Shown in pieces: positions 35,592-46,394 of a stretch of DNA of 64,000 nt (its first letter is position 1; each line of letters begins with the position of its first letter). This DNA is from Candidatus Paracaedibacteraceae bacterium (GTDB lineage Bacteria; Pseudomonadota; Alphaproteobacteria; Paracaedibacterales; Paracaedibacteraceae): NCBI GenBank assembly GCA_019636055.1, contig JAHBYH010000004.1, positions 96,001 to 160,000 of the forward strand, read 5' to 3'. The position numbers and the translations under genes are program-made. Below the pieces are notes generated by a model. The model was given only the letters and a program-made list of their open reading frames with translations, ran no database searches and was not told the DNA's origin.

Positions 35592-38500
35592 GCATTGACT
35601 TCAGGTGGGAGAACTCGTTTATCTGCAGAGATCAAAACATAAAAGGTCGGAACAACAAAGATGGTAAAAAATGTACCGATTAACATGCCGGCGACAATGG
35701 TAATACCGATGCTGAATCGGCTGGCAGAACCGGCACCGCTTGCCATAATTAACGGTACAAGGCCAACGACCATCGCGGCTGTTGTCATTAAAATTGGGCG
35801 CAATCGAATCATCGCTGATTTAATAACCGCTTCGCGTTTTGATAATTCTTCTTCTTCACGGATTTGATTGGCGAATTCAACAATCAGAATGCCATGTTTT
35901 GTGATCAAACCAATCAGGGTGACAAGACCGATCTGTGAGTATATATTCATAGTGCTAAAGCCGATAAAAAGAATCAAGACTGCGCCAAAAATCGACATAG
36001 GTACACTTAACATTACAATGAATGGGTCGCGCAGACTTTCAAACTGAGCCGCCAAAACAAGGAAGATAATGATTAAGGCAAACAAGAACGTTTGCATGAG
36101 CGCATTACCTTCTTGGATATATTGTCTGGATTGGCTCAAGAAGTCGTAGGTAACTCCTTGGGGGAAGTTTTTCTTTGCATAATCTTCAAGAAAAGTGATC
36201 GCATCACCTAATTTAACCCAAGGCATCGGAACAGCTTGGAACGTTGCTGAATTTATCTGGTTAAATTGAGTTAACTGGTTGGGTTCAACAATAGTTTTTG
36301 TTGTTGCAATGGTTGATAGGGGAATTTGTTGGCCAGATCTTGTGGGGACATAAAAATCCATCAGACTGTCTGCGGATAGTCGTTCACTTCTCGGCGTTTG
36401 TGGAATGACTTGATAACTGCGCCCTAATAAATTAAAGCGGTTAACATAATTTCCCCCCATATAGATAGCCAATGTTGTCCCTAAGGTTTGCATATTAATC
36501 CCAAGGTCGTTGGCTTTGTCTCGGTCAATTGTTAGTTTTATAGCGGGGTTGTCATAGGATAAATCACTGTCTGTGACAATAAATAAACCGCTTTTGAGGG
36601 CAGCTATTTTCATGTCTTCGACGAGTTTATAAATCATCGTATAGTCACTTAGGCTTGTAACCACAAACTGAACAGGCATCCCGCCAGAGTTCCCTGGCAG
36701 AGGGGCCGGTTGGAAGACGAATCCACGAACACCGGTTAATGTCCCCAGATCATTTTGGATTTCTTGTTGGAGTTTATGGGTAGAACGCTCCCGTTCACTC
36801 CAAGGTTTTACAATTAACCCGCTGAATCCTGAGTTAACTGTATCCATACCCGCAATAGAAAAGATAAGCTCTTTTTCCGGATAGTCTTGTAATTTAGAGA
36901 TTGCTTGATCCGCATAAAAACTCATAAAATCAATGTTGGCATATTGTGGACCTTTTGTTGCCATCATGACAATCCCCTGATCTTCTTCAGGAGCCAGCTC
37001 CTTTGAGATATGCGGGATGAATAGCATCGTCAAAATCATAATGACTCCAAAGCTAAAGACAATAAACTTTCGGTTAGCAATAATTTTGGTTAGCCGTTGT
37101 TCATAGGCTTTGGCTATATTGTCGAAATAGGTTTCGACTTTATGAGCAAACTTCGTGTTCATCGATTCCTTATTCAGGATCTTACTACACATCATGGGGG
37201 ACAGAGTGAGTGCAACTATTCCTGAAATGATGACAGAACCTGCTAGCGTCAAGGCAAACTCACGGAACAGAGTTCCTGTCAATCCCCCCATAAACGCGAT
37301 GGGCGTATAGACAGCTACAAGGGTAATGGTCATTGAGATAACAGGGACGGCAATCTCACGTGTTCCAATTAAGGCTGCTTCAAATGAGGATTTTCCTTCT
37401 TGCAGGTGACGAAACACGTTTTCTACAACAACAATAGCATCATCGACCACAAGGCCAATCGCTAAAACCATAGCTAATAATGTTAAAATGTTGATACTAA
37501 ACCCAAGCATCAAAAGGAATGTTGATACCCCAACAATAGAAAGAGGGATCGTAATAATCGGGATAAAGACAGCTCGCATATTGCCAAGGAATAAAAATAT
37601 AACAAGAATAACAATTAAGCTTGCTTCAAGGAGGGTTTTTACGACTTCATCGATGGATGCTTGGATGAATTTCGTCGCATCATAGGCGATATCGAGTTTT
37701 AATGATGGCGGGAAATTCACTGAAAAATCCGTTAGTGTTTTCCGAACTTCTTTGACGACAGTCAGTGGATTGGCTGTGGGCGTTGTTTTAACGCCGATAA
37801 AGACAGATTTTTCACCGTTCATTTTGACAACAGAGTCATAACTTTGGGATGCAAGTTCGATTTCGGCAATATCTTGAAGGCGTAAGACAGCTGAACCACT
37901 TGACCGTAAAATAATCTTCTTAAATTCGTCTGCTGTTGTTAATCCTGTGTTTGCATCGACATTTTTGACGATAAAATACCCTTTGGTTTGGCCGGGGGCA
38001 GATTGATAATTATTCTGTTGTAGGGCAGTCATGACTTCCGTGCTGGAAATTTTATTCGCAGCCAGTTTTTGCGGGTCTAACCAAATGCGCATAGCAAAAG
38101 TTTGACCACCGAGAATCTGTACTTCTGAAACTCCAAACACAGTTGCTAAGCGCGGTTGAATTTGTCTGTTAATATAATCGGTTATTTGTTCATTGGTCAT
38201 ATCCGGGCTGGAAAAACTGGCATATAGCAGGGAGTATGTTTCACCTGTTGTTTTCTTAATGACCGGAGACTCAACTTCACGAGGGATCGAGCTGATAATT
38301 TCTTGAACTTTAGCCGAGACCTCGGTTAAGGCTGTATCCGGTGGGAAGTTCAGGCGCATGTAGGCACTAACTACACTCACCCCTTGTCGACTAACTGACG
38401 TGACATAATCAACACCTTCTGCTGCTGCGACAGACTTTTGTACCGGGTCTGTCACAAAACCTTGCATTAAATCGGCGGTTGCTCCGGGGTAAGCTGTTGT

Positions 38501-38641
38501 TATGGTAATAACGGTGTTTGTCAACTCTGGATATTGTCGAACTTGCATTTCTGCAATGGATTTCAATCCAATTAAAAAGATAAGGGTGCTTATGACACCG
38601 GCCAAGACGGGGCGCTTAATAAAAATATCAGTAAATCGCAT
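35588..38641 (-). CDS. acrB: RND multidrug efflux transporter (AcrB/MexB type)
   Basis: Proton-driven inner-membrane pump of the HAE1 group, 1017 residues, with the duplicated 1+5+1+5 transmembrane layout. TM4 contains GLVVDDAIVVVEN with the two proton-relay aspartates near residue 405. The porter signatures PVLAGVISTLIFLIG (N-terminus) and VVDDAI are clear. It starts 8 bp after acrA. No tolC-type outer-membrane factor or TetR regulator is adjacent. Substrates cannot be inferred. Confidence 0.96.
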   Translation of the reverse strand: MRFTDIFIKRPVLAGVISTLIFLIGLKSIAEMQVRQYPELTNTVITITTAYPGATADLMQGFVTDPVQKSVAAAEGVDYVTSVSRQGVSVVSAYMRLNFPPDTALTEVSAKVQEIISSIPREVESPVIKKTTGETYSLLYASFSSPDMTNEQITDYINRQIQPRLATVFGVSEVQILGGQTFAMRIWLDPQKLAANKISSTEVMTALQQNNYQSAPGQTKGYFIVKNVDANTGLTTADEFKKIILRSSGSAVLRLQDIAEIELASQSYDSVVKMNGEKSVFIGVKTTPTANPLTVVKEVRKTLTDFSVNFPPSLKLDIAYDATKFIQASIDEVVKTLLEASLIVILVIFLFLGNMRAVFIPIITIPLSIVGVSTFLLMLGFSINILTLLAMVLAIGLVVDDAIVVVENVFRHLQEGKSSFEAALIGTREIAVPVISMTITLVAVYTPIAFMGGLTGTLFREFALTLAGSVIISGIVALTLSPMMCSKILNKESMNTKFAHKVETYFDNIAKAYEQRLTKIIANRKFIVFSFGVIMILTMLFIPHISKELAPEEDQGIVMMATKGPQYANIDFMSFYADQAISKLQDYPEKELIFSIAGMDTVNSGFSGLIVKPWSERERSTHKLQQEIQNDLGTLTGVRGFVFQPAPLPGNSGGMPVQFVVTSLSDYTMIYKLVEDMKIAALKSGLFIVTDSDLSYDNPAIKLTIDRDKANDLGINMQTLGTTLAIYMGGNYVNRFNLLGRSYQVIPQTPRSERLSADSLMDFYVPTRSGQQIPLSTIATTKTIVEPNQLTQFNQINSATFQAVPMPWVKLGDAITFLEDYAKKNFPQGVTYDFLSQSRQYIQEGNALMQTFLFALIIIFLVLAAQFESLRDPFIVMLSVPMSIFGAVLILFIGFSTMNIYSQIGLVTLIGLITKHGILIVEFANQIREEEELSKREAVIKSAMIRLRPILMTTAAMVVGLVPLIMASGAGSASRFSIGITIVAGMLIGTFFTIFVVPTFYVLISADKRVLPPEVNA

Positions 38642-38649
38642 GGTTTGTC

Positions 38650-39801
38650 CTATGGTTTTGGTGTCGTCTCAGGGATGGCTGGTACCGGGTCATCACTCAA
38701 ATTAACGGCAGCACCATTATTTAGTTTTAATTGTCCTGCAGTGACGACAAGATCATCTTTAGCAAGACCTGATAAAACTGCAACGCGTCCTTTTCGGTTA
38801 GCCCCTGTCTTAATGAAACTTTTCTTAACGACCATATTATTTGGATCTGTTTGATCAACAATATAAACAGAACTACCATAAAGACCATATTCTATTGCTG
38901 TTTCGGGCACGGTAATTGTTGGTTTTTTATCGGATAAGACAACGCGAATTGTTCCAAACATCCCACTTTTGAGTTTTCCTTCTTTATTTTCTGCTGTTGC
39001 CTGAATTGAGACATTACGAATGTCTTGTGAAATTTGTGGGTCAATGGATGTGATATTCCCTTCAAATTCTTGATTTCCCATGGCATCAACAGTGAAATAG
39101 ATTGTTTGCCCTGTCTTTATCTTATCTGCAAATCTTTCGGCTATCGTAAAGTTAACAAACAGATGATCATCATTTGTTAATGTCACGACTGGGGTTCCTG
39201 CTTGCAAATAGTCCCCAAGATTAACTTTGCGGATACCGAGTATCCCGGAAAAAGGAGCGGTGATATTTTTCTTAGCAATAGTTGCTTTTGCTTGATCAAC
39301 GAAAGCTTGAGCCTGATCCATATTGGCCTTTTTTTGGTCAAAATCGGCCTTTGACTCTACTTTTTGTGTTGATAGTTTTTTAGATCTCTCTAGTGTCAGT
39401 TTTGTAATTTCAAGCTGAGCCAAGTAACGATCAAGGTCGGCACGCTCTGCTGAATCATTCAGCGAAATAATTTTATCACCATCTTTGATAGGGGTGCCGG
39501 ATTCAAAATGAATGCCTGTGACTGTTCCATTAACTTCCGGGGCAATTGTTATTGCTTTTGTTGCCGTGATTGTCCCGATGGCGCGTAATTCATCGGCCCA
39601 TTCTTCTTCGAGAGCCGGGATTGCAGAAACAGCTGCCGCTGGTGGTTTCATATTTGACAGAATAACAACAGGGACTAATTTATAGCCAATAGCCAAACCA
39701 ATTATGATACAGAACCAAATGATTGGAGTTTTAAAAAGCTTAAAGTAACGCACTGCACGTCGAATGAGAGATACGGTTTCTTTTTCAAGGGGAAAAGGCA
39801 T
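38650..39801 (-). CDS. acrA: RND efflux periplasmic adaptor (membrane fusion protein)
   Basis: Adaptor joining the AcrB-type pump to an outer-membrane channel. In 383 residues there is one membrane anchor (residues ~25-50), a lipoyl half-motif GTITATKAITIAPEVNGTV near residue 77, a coiled-coil hairpin (~115-170), the second lipoyl half ITAPFSGILGIRKVN, and beta-barrel and proximal domains. The tail is proline-rich. It is anchored by a helix, not a lipobox. It is first in the acrAB unit; GAGGT precedes the ATG. Confidence 0.95.
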   Translation of the reverse strand: MPFPLEKETVSLIRRAVRYFKLFKTPIIWFCIIIGLAIGYKLVPVVILSNMKPPAAAVSAIPALEEEWADELRAIGTITATKAITIAPEVNGTVTGIHFESGTPIKDGDKIISLNDSAERADLDRYLAQLEITKLTLERSKKLSTQKVESKADFDQKKANMDQAQAFVDQAKATIAKKNITAPFSGILGIRKVNLGDYLQAGTPVVTLTNDDHLFVNFTIAERFADKIKTGQTIYFTVDAMGNQEFEGNITSIDPQISQDIRNVSIQATAENKEGKLKSGMFGTIRVVLSDKKPTITVPETAIEYGLYGSSVYIVDQTDPNNMVVKKSFIKTGANRKGRVAVLSGLAKDDLVVTAGQLKLNNGAAVNLSDDPVPAIPETTPKP

Positions 39802-39842
39802 TATTTTTACCTCTATGCGGAATTTCCTCTATCATAGCAAAA

Positions 39843-39858
39843 ATTACTACTTTGTAAT
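39843..39858. promoter_or_regulatory. Possible operator upstream of acrA
   Basis: ATTAC-TACTTT-GTAAT, a perfect 5-bp inverted repeat with a 6-nt spacer, about 45 bp before the acrA start. Repressor sites of TetR-type regulators often look like this, but none is encoded nearby. Confidence 0.25.
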
Positions 39859-39907
39859 ATAGGAAAACAGATTATTTTAACTAAAGAACGATAAAGCTTT
39901 CATCACA

Positions 39908-40564
39908 TTATTCATCTATGGTAATAAGTTCATTACTTTGTTTCTTTCCTTCGTTGATGACAGATTTTCTGCTATCTATTTCACTGATAATTCTGTCGTA
40001 AAAATCAATGTATTCCAGATGTTTTTTAAGTTGGATATCGATATTTTTTCCTTGCTGTTGTGCGTTTTTTAATGATTTATCTTCGTTGTTAAGTGCCTGA
40101 GAAACATCTCTTTTTAGGAATGCTAGTTTTAAATCAGGTAACTTTGTCAGATCTTGGTTAATATCTAATCTAAATGGTAAAGCAGAAGGTTGAATAGTTT
40201 GGACTTTTAACGTTTTTTGTTGAGGTAGAGAAGAAGGATCTTCTGTAGTTCGTAGCGATTTATTGGTCTTGAAATTTTTTCGCACCTCATCCCAATGCTT
40301 TTTATACTCATGATCGGTCTTTGATATATTGGTAATAATATTTCGTAGGCTGGATGCTTCTTTCTTTTTTTCAGATATTTTCTTTCTTGCCTCCTCTATA
40401 TCTAATTGAATTTTTTTCCATAATTCAATCATTGTATAAGCCATTTCAGGGGTGATGTCGAGTGTAATGCGTTCAGAAGTAAGCGTCCTTGGTGTAGTGT
40501 TGACTGATGGAATTGCTACTGCCTGACTCATCGATATTGCCACTAAGATTAAGGGTATTTTCAT
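39908..40564 (-). CDS. Secreted coiled-coil hypothetical protein, 218 aa
   Basis: Family not recognised. A signal peptide (MKIPLILVAISMSQAVA) is followed by a highly charged chain. Residues ~45-100 (ELWKKIQLDIEEARKKISEKKKEASS...) and ~150-200 are predicted by eye to be coiled coils, separated by a Pro/Thr/Ser-rich linker. It has no cysteine. GGAAG precedes the ATG. It is encoded alone upstream of acrA and is probably periplasmic or exported; role unknown. Confidence 0.7.
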   Translation of the reverse strand: MKIPLILVAISMSQAVAIPSVNTTPRTLTSERITLDITPEMAYTMIELWKKIQLDIEEARKKISEKKKEASSLRNIITNISKTDHEYKKHWDEVRKNFKTNKSLRTTEDPSSLPQQKTLKVQTIQPSALPFRLDINQDLTKLPDLKLAFLKRDVSQALNNEDKSLKNAQQQGKNIDIQLKKHLEYIDFYDRIISEIDSRKSVINEGKKQSNELITIDE

Positions 40565-40660
40565 CTCTTCCTTCCTTCTTATACTGAATAGGCATTCTAC
40601 TGATGAAAATAGTTAAATTCGATGATAAGGAAAATGAGATAATTTATATGCTGCGGATAA

Positions 40661-40790
40661 ACGTTCTCGGTTTTCAAAGAAGGTCATCAGAATTTCTTGA
40701 TCGGGAATCTATGGAATCGTCAATAAACTGGATATCCGAACAATCAAAGCTAGGGCTTTCTAATAAAATCTTAACTTTGCTAGCCATAGA
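40661..40790. repeat. Palindromic intergenic element, family I, copy C (decayed)
   Basis: Shares TTCTCGGTTTTCAAAGAA (40664-40681) exactly with copy B and the block AGAATTTCTTGATCGGGAAT (from 40689) with copies A and B, then CAATCAAAGCTAGGGCTTTCTA and TTTGCTAGCC. The outer arms are lost. It lies between the coiled-coil protein gene and the lipoprotein gene. Confidence 0.75.
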
Positions 40791-40805
40791 TTATAAATGC
40801 AAGAA

Positions 40806-40823
40806 ACCCGGGAAGTCCCGGGT
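40806..40823 (-). terminator. Terminator of the lipoprotein gene
   Basis: Perfect ACCCGGGA/TCCCGGGT 8-bp stem with a 2-nt loop. On the minus strand it is followed by TTTC; on the plus strand by six T, so it may work both ways. It lies 21 bp beyond the lipoprotein stop codon. Confidence 0.75.
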
Positions 40824-40844
40824 TTTTTATAAGTCTTTAAGTTT

Positions 40845-41366
40845 TTACTTCTCTGAGAGTTTCTTTAAGAAGAGCTCAATGTTATTTCGAATAGCGCCTT
40901 CATTAGCAATACGAAGTCTTTCGAAACCAGCAAAAGCATCGCCAACTGTTGCTGTATAAGCCGAATCAATTTTTTCATCAAAAATGACTGTACCTGTTGT
41001 CTCGTCTTTAATTTTATAGTCAACAGATGCGCTCACTGTCATATTGAAACCAACGATAGGTTGTTTCAAAGATATCAGATTGGTCTGCAAGCTATATTTT
41101 TTCGTATAGGACCATAGATTTGCTTGTCTCAAAGATTCGATGAGTGCAGATTCAAAACTTTCAGAAGATACCTGCGATGTCCATAATGGGTTTGTATCTT
41201 TTCCTCCATCAACTACAACATGGCTAATGCTGTTGTAAAATTTAGAATTAGAGGCTACGTTAACGATTTGATTTTTCTGGATAGTCATGTTTTCAGTTTT
41301 TGCTGGACTAGCGCATCCTGAAAGTGCAATTGCTGCAACAGACAGTAGAATTAATGTATTTTTCAT
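40845..41366 (-). CDS. Lipoprotein, 173 aa
   Basis: The lipobox ALSGC at residues ~14-18 follows a hydrophobic signal, so the mature protein is lipid-anchored at Cys18. The rest is a mixed alpha/beta domain (VVVDGGKDTNPLWTSQVSSESFESALIESLRQANLW and FNMTVSASVDYKIKDETTGTVIFDEKI) resembling small outer-membrane-associated lipoproteins annotated as hypothetical in alphaproteobacteria. Exact function unknown. It lies after yggT in the same direction with an 85-bp gap and a terminator behind it. Confidence 0.85.
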   Translation of the reverse strand: MKNTLILLSVAAIALSGCASPAKTENMTIQKNQIVNVASNSKFYNSISHVVVDGGKDTNPLWTSQVSSESFESALIESLRQANLWSYTKKYSLQTNLISLKQPIVGFNMTVSASVDYKIKDETTGTVIFDEKIDSAYTATVGDAFAGFERLRIANEGAIRNNIELFLKKLSEK

Positions 41367-41451
41367 AAAACTAACCTTAGATTTGTTTATCTTCTAAGGT
41401 TGTATTGTGGGTGGAACTTATAGGTAAGTCAATATTTTTGAGATCGTATCC

Positions 41452-41751
41452 CTACACGAATTTTAACATTAAGCGACCAATCATCATTTGGAAAAATGAG
41501 ATTCCTAAGATTAAAGCTAGCGGGGATAAGTCAATACCTCCCATGGAAGGAAGGGCGCGACGAATTGGGTTTAAGACCGGCTCAACGACGCGAAACAGAA
41601 ACGAGTTGATATTATAGACAGCCGGGCTATACCGGTTGATAACGTCAAATGCTTCAAGCCAACTAATGATCACATAGATGACAACAGCCCACCAATAAAG
41701 ATTGAGAACAACATTGATGATGTAAAGAATGGGTAAAATAATAACGTCCAT
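41452..41751 (-). CDS. YggT family integral membrane protein
   Basis: A 99-residue protein with two YggT-type hydrophobic helices (IILPILYIINVVLNLYWWAVVIYVIISW and the C-terminal LALILGISFFQMMIGRL). The conserved WLxAFDVINRYSP and EPVLxPIRRxLPxMGGIDLSPL blocks identify the family. Function is uncertain; it is associated in other bacteria with division or osmotic roles. It follows dxs by 18 bp in one unit with valS. Confidence 0.92.
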   Translation of the reverse strand: MDVIILPILYIINVVLNLYWWAVVIYVIISWLEAFDVINRYSPAVYNINSFLFRVVEPVLNPIRRALPSMGGIDLSPLALILGISFFQMMIGRLMLKFV

Positions 41752-41769
41752 GTTTTCCTCTCATTGCTA

Positions 41770-43677
41770 TTAACTTACAAGCATCAGTTTTTCGCGATCC
41801 AATGCTATCAGTATAGTTGAAACGATAGCTTCAAATGATAATCCTGCATCCTTATATTGACTTGCTGGCGCATCGTGGTCAAGTAGTTGATCTGGCATAT
41901 ACATCGGTCGGAACTTTAATCCCTTATCAAAAAGCCAGTTTTTCGCCAAAATGTCGGTTACTTGCGCTGCAAAACCACCAATGGATCCAGCCTCAATCGT
42001 TAATAAGACTTCGTGATTTTTTGCTAGCTGACAGACTAACTCTTCATCAACAGGTTTGGCAAAACGAGCATCAGCAACAGTGGCTGTGATGCCGAGTTCC
42101 TTAAGATGAACGGCGGCCTTCAAGCTATCCTCAAGACGGCATCCTAAAGATAGAATTGCAACTTTAGATCCTTCGCGAATAATACGTCCTTTGCCAATTT
42201 GTAAGATTTCAGCAGGCTGAGTCAGATCTAATCCCAGTCCATTACCCCGTGGATAACGGAAGGCAGAAGGGGCATCATCAATCGCATGGCTGGTTGCAAC
42301 TGCATGCTTGAGTTCAAGTTCGTCGCTTGGTGCCATAATGACCATGTGAGGCAGACATCCTAAAAAGGCCAGATCATAACAGCCCGCATGGGTTGCCCCA
42401 TCGGCACCAACAAAACCAGCGCGATCCATGGCAAAACGAACAGGCAATTTTTGTAACATGACATCATGGACAACCTGATCATACCCACGTTGCAGGAATG
42501 TGGAATAAATGGCGGCAAAAGGTTTTAACCCATCACATGCAAGGCCTGCTGCAAAGGTGACTGCGTGTTGCTCGGCGATGCCAACATCAAAACAACGGTC
42601 AGGGAATTCTTTAGCGAACAGGTCAAGGCCTGTACCTGATGGCATGGCTGCAGTGATAGCCACCACCTTATCATCTTGACGGGCTGTTTCAATTAACGCG
42701 TCTGCAAAGACTTTTGTATAACTTGGTGTCGACGCTGCTGTTTTGTGTTGTTTTCCTGTATCAACATCAAATTTGACAACGCCGTGATACTTATCATCTG
42801 CAGATTCAGCCGGCGCATACCCGTGCCCCTTCTTTGTGACAACATGAATTAAGACAGGACCATTTTCCTTACGATCACGGATATTTTCCAGAACGGGAAT
42901 AAGTTGGTCGAGGTCATGGCCGTCAATTGGACCGACATAAAAAAAGCCCATTTCTTCAAACCACGTGCCGCCAGTAACCATGCCACGCGCATATTCTTCA
43001 ACGCGACGGGCTGCGGTCTCTAGTGGTTTCGGTAGATAACTAGCAGCTTCCTTTGCTATTGACCTGAAGGACTGATAGGGACGGGATGAGATCAGTTTTG
43101 AAAAGTAATTGCTCATGGCACCAACGGGTGGTGCAATTGACATATCATTATCGTTTAAGATCACAATCAGGCGGCTTTTCATAGCGCCTGCATTGTTAAG
43201 CGCTTCATAGGCCATGCCAGAGCTCATGGACCCATCACCAATGACGGCAATAACGTTATTGTTACCTTGGTTTAAGTCGCGTGCTATTGCAAAGCCGAGG
43301 GCTGCTGATATGGATGTCCCAGCGTGAGCTGCCCCAAAGGGATCGTATTCGCTCTCTGAGCGTTTTGTAAAGCCAGAAGGGCCGTCTTTTTGACGTAACA
43401 TTGGCATGTCTGCTCGGCGACCTGTCAGAATTTTATGCGGGTAGGCTTGGTGGCCTACATCCCAAATAATTTTATCTTTTGGCGTGTCGAATACATAATG
43501 AAGCGCAACCGTCAGCTCAACCACACCAAGGCTTGCGCCCAAATGGCCCCCTGTTTTTGAGACAACAGAGACCGTCTCATGGCGCACGTCGGATGCAAGT
43601 TCTTTCAACTGAGTGCGATCCAATGATTTCATATCACGGGGAATTTGTACGCGATCAAGTAACGGTGTGGTGTTCAC
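41770..43677 (-). CDS. dxs: 1-deoxy-D-xylulose-5-phosphate synthase
   Basis: ThDP enzyme condensing pyruvate and glyceraldehyde-3-phosphate, the entry step of the MEP isoprenoid pathway. In 635 residues: the catalytic [12 protein letters not shown] region near residue 75, the ThDP motif [18 protein letters not shown] near 145, and [22 protein letters not shown] near 420. The start is GTG with AGGAT upstream. It begins 12 bp after valS. Its two substrates link it to gap and tkt products elsewhere in the window. Confidence 0.97.
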   Translation of the reverse strand: MNTTPLLDRVQIPRDMKSLDRTQLKELASDVRHETVSVVSKTGGHLGASLGVVELTVALHYVFDTPKDKIIWDVGHQAYPHKILTGRRADMPMLRQKDGPSGFTKRSESEYDPFGAAHAGTSISAALGFAIARDLNQGNNNVIAVIGDGSMSSGMAYEALNNAGAMKSRLIVILNDNDMSIAPPVGAMSNYFSKLISSRPYQSFRSIAKEAASYLPKPLETAARRVEEYARGMVTGGTWFEEMGFFYVGPIDGHDLDQLIPVLENIRDRKENGPVLIHVVTKKGHGYAPAESADDKYHGVVKFDVDTGKQHKTAASTPSYTKVFADALIETARQDDKVVAITAAMPSGTGLDLFAKEFPDRCFDVGIAEQHAVTFAAGLACDGLKPFAAIYSTFLQRGYDQVVHDVMLQKLPVRFAMDRAGFVGADGATHAGCYDLAFLGCLPHMVIMAPSDELELKHAVATSHAIDDAPSAFRYPRGNGLGLDLTQPAEILQIGKGRIIREGSKVAILSLGCRLEDSLKAAVHLKELGITATVADARFAKPVDEELVCQLAKNHEVLLTIEAGSIGGFAAQVTDILAKNWLFDKGLKFRPMYMPDQLLDHDAPASQYKDAGLSFEAIVSTILIALDREKLMLVS

Positions 43678-43689
43678 GGTTGGTATCCT

Positions 43690-46350
43690 TTATGCTAAAC
43701 GACTTAGCGCTTGTTCAACTTTTAACTTTGTTTGCTGAGCCGTTGCCAGACGTTCTTTAAACTCATCAATAATTTCTGATTTTGCCTTAGAGATAAAATC
43801 GGCATTCCCGAGACGAGTTTCAAGGGTTGAAATTTCCTTAGCCTGTGCTTCAATCTCTTTTGCAAGGCGAGCCATTTCAGCTTCGATGTCGATGCTGCCT
43901 GCCAGTGGCAGGACAATAGTTGTTTCGCCCACGATAAACTGAACTTCTCCCTTTTGTAAGGTTGGGGTCGCCGATGTGATTGTTAGCTCAGAAATCTTCC
44001 CAAGTTTCTTAAGAATGACTTCGTGACGACGAATGCGATCTTCAACCTTTTGCGTGACTTCAAAGAAACTCAATGGGGTTGGTGCACTTGGTGGCACATT
44101 GAATTCACTTCGGCGTGAACGCAGCTCTGTCACTAGATTAACCAGCCATTGCATTTCCTCAACAGCTTCGCGGTCTACGTATTGACTGTCAGTTTGTGCG
44201 CGGCCATAGGTTGGCCATTCTGATTCCAGTAACATCTTACCGTCGCCAAAATCTTCCCATAGTTTTTCGGTGATAAACGGCATAATTGGGTTAGCAATTC
44301 TTAAGAATTCGCCTAAAACCCAGCTTGCTGTTGTACGCGCTTCGGCTAGGGCATCCGCATCATCCACATTCGCAAAGATTGGCTTGAGGAATTCAAGGTA
44401 AAAGTCACAGAATGTTCCCCAAAGGAAACGATATAAATCATTGGCTGCATCATCAAAGCGATAGGTTTCGATAGATTTATAGACGCGGCTTGCCAGTTCA
44501 GCAACTTCGCTAATGATCCAACTATTGACTATAAGTTTTGTCGTTGTCGGGACAAAGTCAGCTTGGCGCGTACAATTGTTCATTTCCATGAACCGAGCGG
44601 CATTCCAGATTTTTGTCATAAAGTTACGGCCACCTTCGACACGGGATTCACCAAGTTTTAGGTCACGACCCGGAACAGCTAAGCTGGATAGGGTAAAGCG
44701 CAAGGCGTCGGTTCCAAACTTGTCGATCAAAGTCAGGGGATCAATAACGTTGCCCTTAGACTTTGACATTTTTGCCCCTTTTTCATCGCGAACAAGAGCA
44801 TGGATATAGACTGTTTTAAAGGGAACGTCGCCGATAAAATAGAGCCCCATCATCATCATCCGAGCAACCCAGAAAAAGATGATGTCAAAGCCCGTATCCA
44901 AAACGTCGGTTGGATAATAGCGCTTGAGGAGCGTTTCATCTTGCGGCCAGCCGAGTGTTGAGAATGGCCATAGGGCTGAGGAAAACCAGGTGTCTAGAAC
45001 GTCTGTATCACGGGTCAACTTAACATCTGCGCCAAGTTTGGATCTGGCTTCGGCATAGGCTTCTGCTTCGGTTTCCGCTACAAAGATTGTCCCATCCTCG
45101 GCAAACCACGCCGGCACTTGATGGCCCCACCAAATCTGGCGAGAAATACACCACGGTTGGATATTCTCGAGCCAGTCAAAGTATGTCGCATTCCAGAATT
45201 CTGGAACAAATTGAGTTTTACCGGAACGCACGGCTTCTAGGGCAGGTTGTGCAAGCTTATGGGCATCCAAGAACCATTGATCGGTCAACATCGGTTGAAT
45301 TTCTACGCCCGATCTTTCGCCAAAAGGAACAGCGTGCATGACCGGTTCAATTTTCTCAAGGATTTCGAGTTCTTCAAGATCCGCAATAATCGCTTTGCGA
45401 GCTGTGGCAACACTAAGACCGCGATATTTCTCTGGCACGCTATCGTTCAAGTGTGCGCGGGTATCCATAATATTGATCAACGGCAAATTATGGCGACGGC
45501 CAACTTCAAAGTCATTGAAATCGTGAGCAGGGGTAATTTTAACGGCACCTGTTCCTTTTTCTGGGTCGCAATACTCATCGGCAACGATTGGAATTTCTCG
45601 CCCGGTTAGAGGCAGTTTAATCATTTTGCCAATGAGGTCTGTATAGCGCTCATCCTCTGGGTGAACGGCCACAGCTGTATCGCCCAGCATTGTCTCAGGA
45701 CGTGTTGTCGCGATCGTGATTGTTTCAGAAGATCCAACGATCGGATAGCGAACATGGTACATATTCCCTTTGGTATCTTGGGGGATAACCTCAAGGTCAG
45801 AAACTGCTGTCTGGAATTTCGGGTCCCAGTTGACCAATCGTTTGTCGCGGTAAATCAGTCCATCTTTATAAAGTTGAACGAAAACTTTGCGAACAGCTTC
45901 GCATAAATCTTCATCCATGGTAAAGCGTTGACGCGCCCAATCCGGAGAGATCCCTAATCGGCGTTGTTGACGAACGATCTCACCACCTGAATATTCTTTC
46001 CATTCCCAAATCTTTTTAATAAAGTCGTCACGGCCCAAATCATGGCGTGTGATTCCTTCTTTTTCGAGATTGCGTTCCACAACCATTTGAGTTGCAATAC
46101 CTGCATGGTCTGTACCAGGTTGCCACAAAACATCATAACCACACATGCGTTTAAACCGAATCAAGACATCTTGAAGTGTATAGGTTAAGGCATGGCCCAC
46201 GTGAAGGCTGCCCGTCACATTCGGTGGCGGCATCATGATTGTATATGTTGGTTTATCAGAAGTTGGGTTGCAAGAAAATCGGCCGGATTTTTCCCATGTT
46301 TCATAGAGTTTTGGTTCAACGTCTTGTGGATTAAAGGTCTTGTCAATCAT
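43690..46350 (-). CDS. valS: Valyl-tRNA synthetase
   Basis: Class I synthetase with editing domain, 886 residues. The HIGH region is PPPNVTGSLHVGHAL (residues ~40-55), editing-domain motifs include TTRPETMLGDTAVAVHPEDERY, and the KMSKS loop KMSKSKGNVIDP is near 525. A C-terminal coiled coil (IEAEMARLAKEIEAQAKEISTLETRLGN) is the valyl-specific arm. It is first in valS-dxs-yggT; its probable promoter lies in a 30-bp sequence that is duplicated 2.5 kb away. Confidence 0.98.
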   Translation of the reverse strand: MIDKTFNPQDVEPKLYETWEKSGRFSCNPTSDKPTYTIMMPPPNVTGSLHVGHALTYTLQDVLIRFKRMCGYDVLWQPGTDHAGIATQMVVERNLEKEGITRHDLGRDDFIKKIWEWKEYSGGEIVRQQRRLGISPDWARQRFTMDEDLCEAVRKVFVQLYKDGLIYRDKRLVNWDPKFQTAVSDLEVIPQDTKGNMYHVRYPIVGSSETITIATTRPETMLGDTAVAVHPEDERYTDLIGKMIKLPLTGREIPIVADEYCDPEKGTGAVKITPAHDFNDFEVGRRHNLPLINIMDTRAHLNDSVPEKYRGLSVATARKAIIADLEELEILEKIEPVMHAVPFGERSGVEIQPMLTDQWFLDAHKLAQPALEAVRSGKTQFVPEFWNATYFDWLENIQPWCISRQIWWGHQVPAWFAEDGTIFVAETEAEAYAEARSKLGADVKLTRDTDVLDTWFSSALWPFSTLGWPQDETLLKRYYPTDVLDTGFDIIFFWVARMMMMGLYFIGDVPFKTVYIHALVRDEKGAKMSKSKGNVIDPLTLIDKFGTDALRFTLSSLAVPGRDLKLGESRVEGGRNFMTKIWNAARFMEMNNCTRQADFVPTTTKLIVNSWIISEVAELASRVYKSIETYRFDDAANDLYRFLWGTFCDFYLEFLKPIFANVDDADALAEARTTASWVLGEFLRIANPIMPFITEKLWEDFGDGKMLLESEWPTYGRAQTDSQYVDREAVEEMQWLVNLVTELRSRRSEFNVPPSAPTPLSFFEVTQKVEDRIRRHEVILKKLGKISELTITSATPTLQKGEVQFIVGETTIVLPLAGSIDIEAEMARLAKEIEAQAKEISTLETRLGNADFISKAKSEIIDEFKERLATAQQTKLKVEQALSRLA

Positions 46351-46394
46351 GGTGCAATCTTATTATTTAAAGTATTCAAGAAACATATTATTGA

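Noticed and set aside
40603..40959. 118-codon plus-strand frame
   Set aside because: It runs through palindromic copy C, a terminator hairpin and the 3' end of the lipoprotein gene on the other strand.
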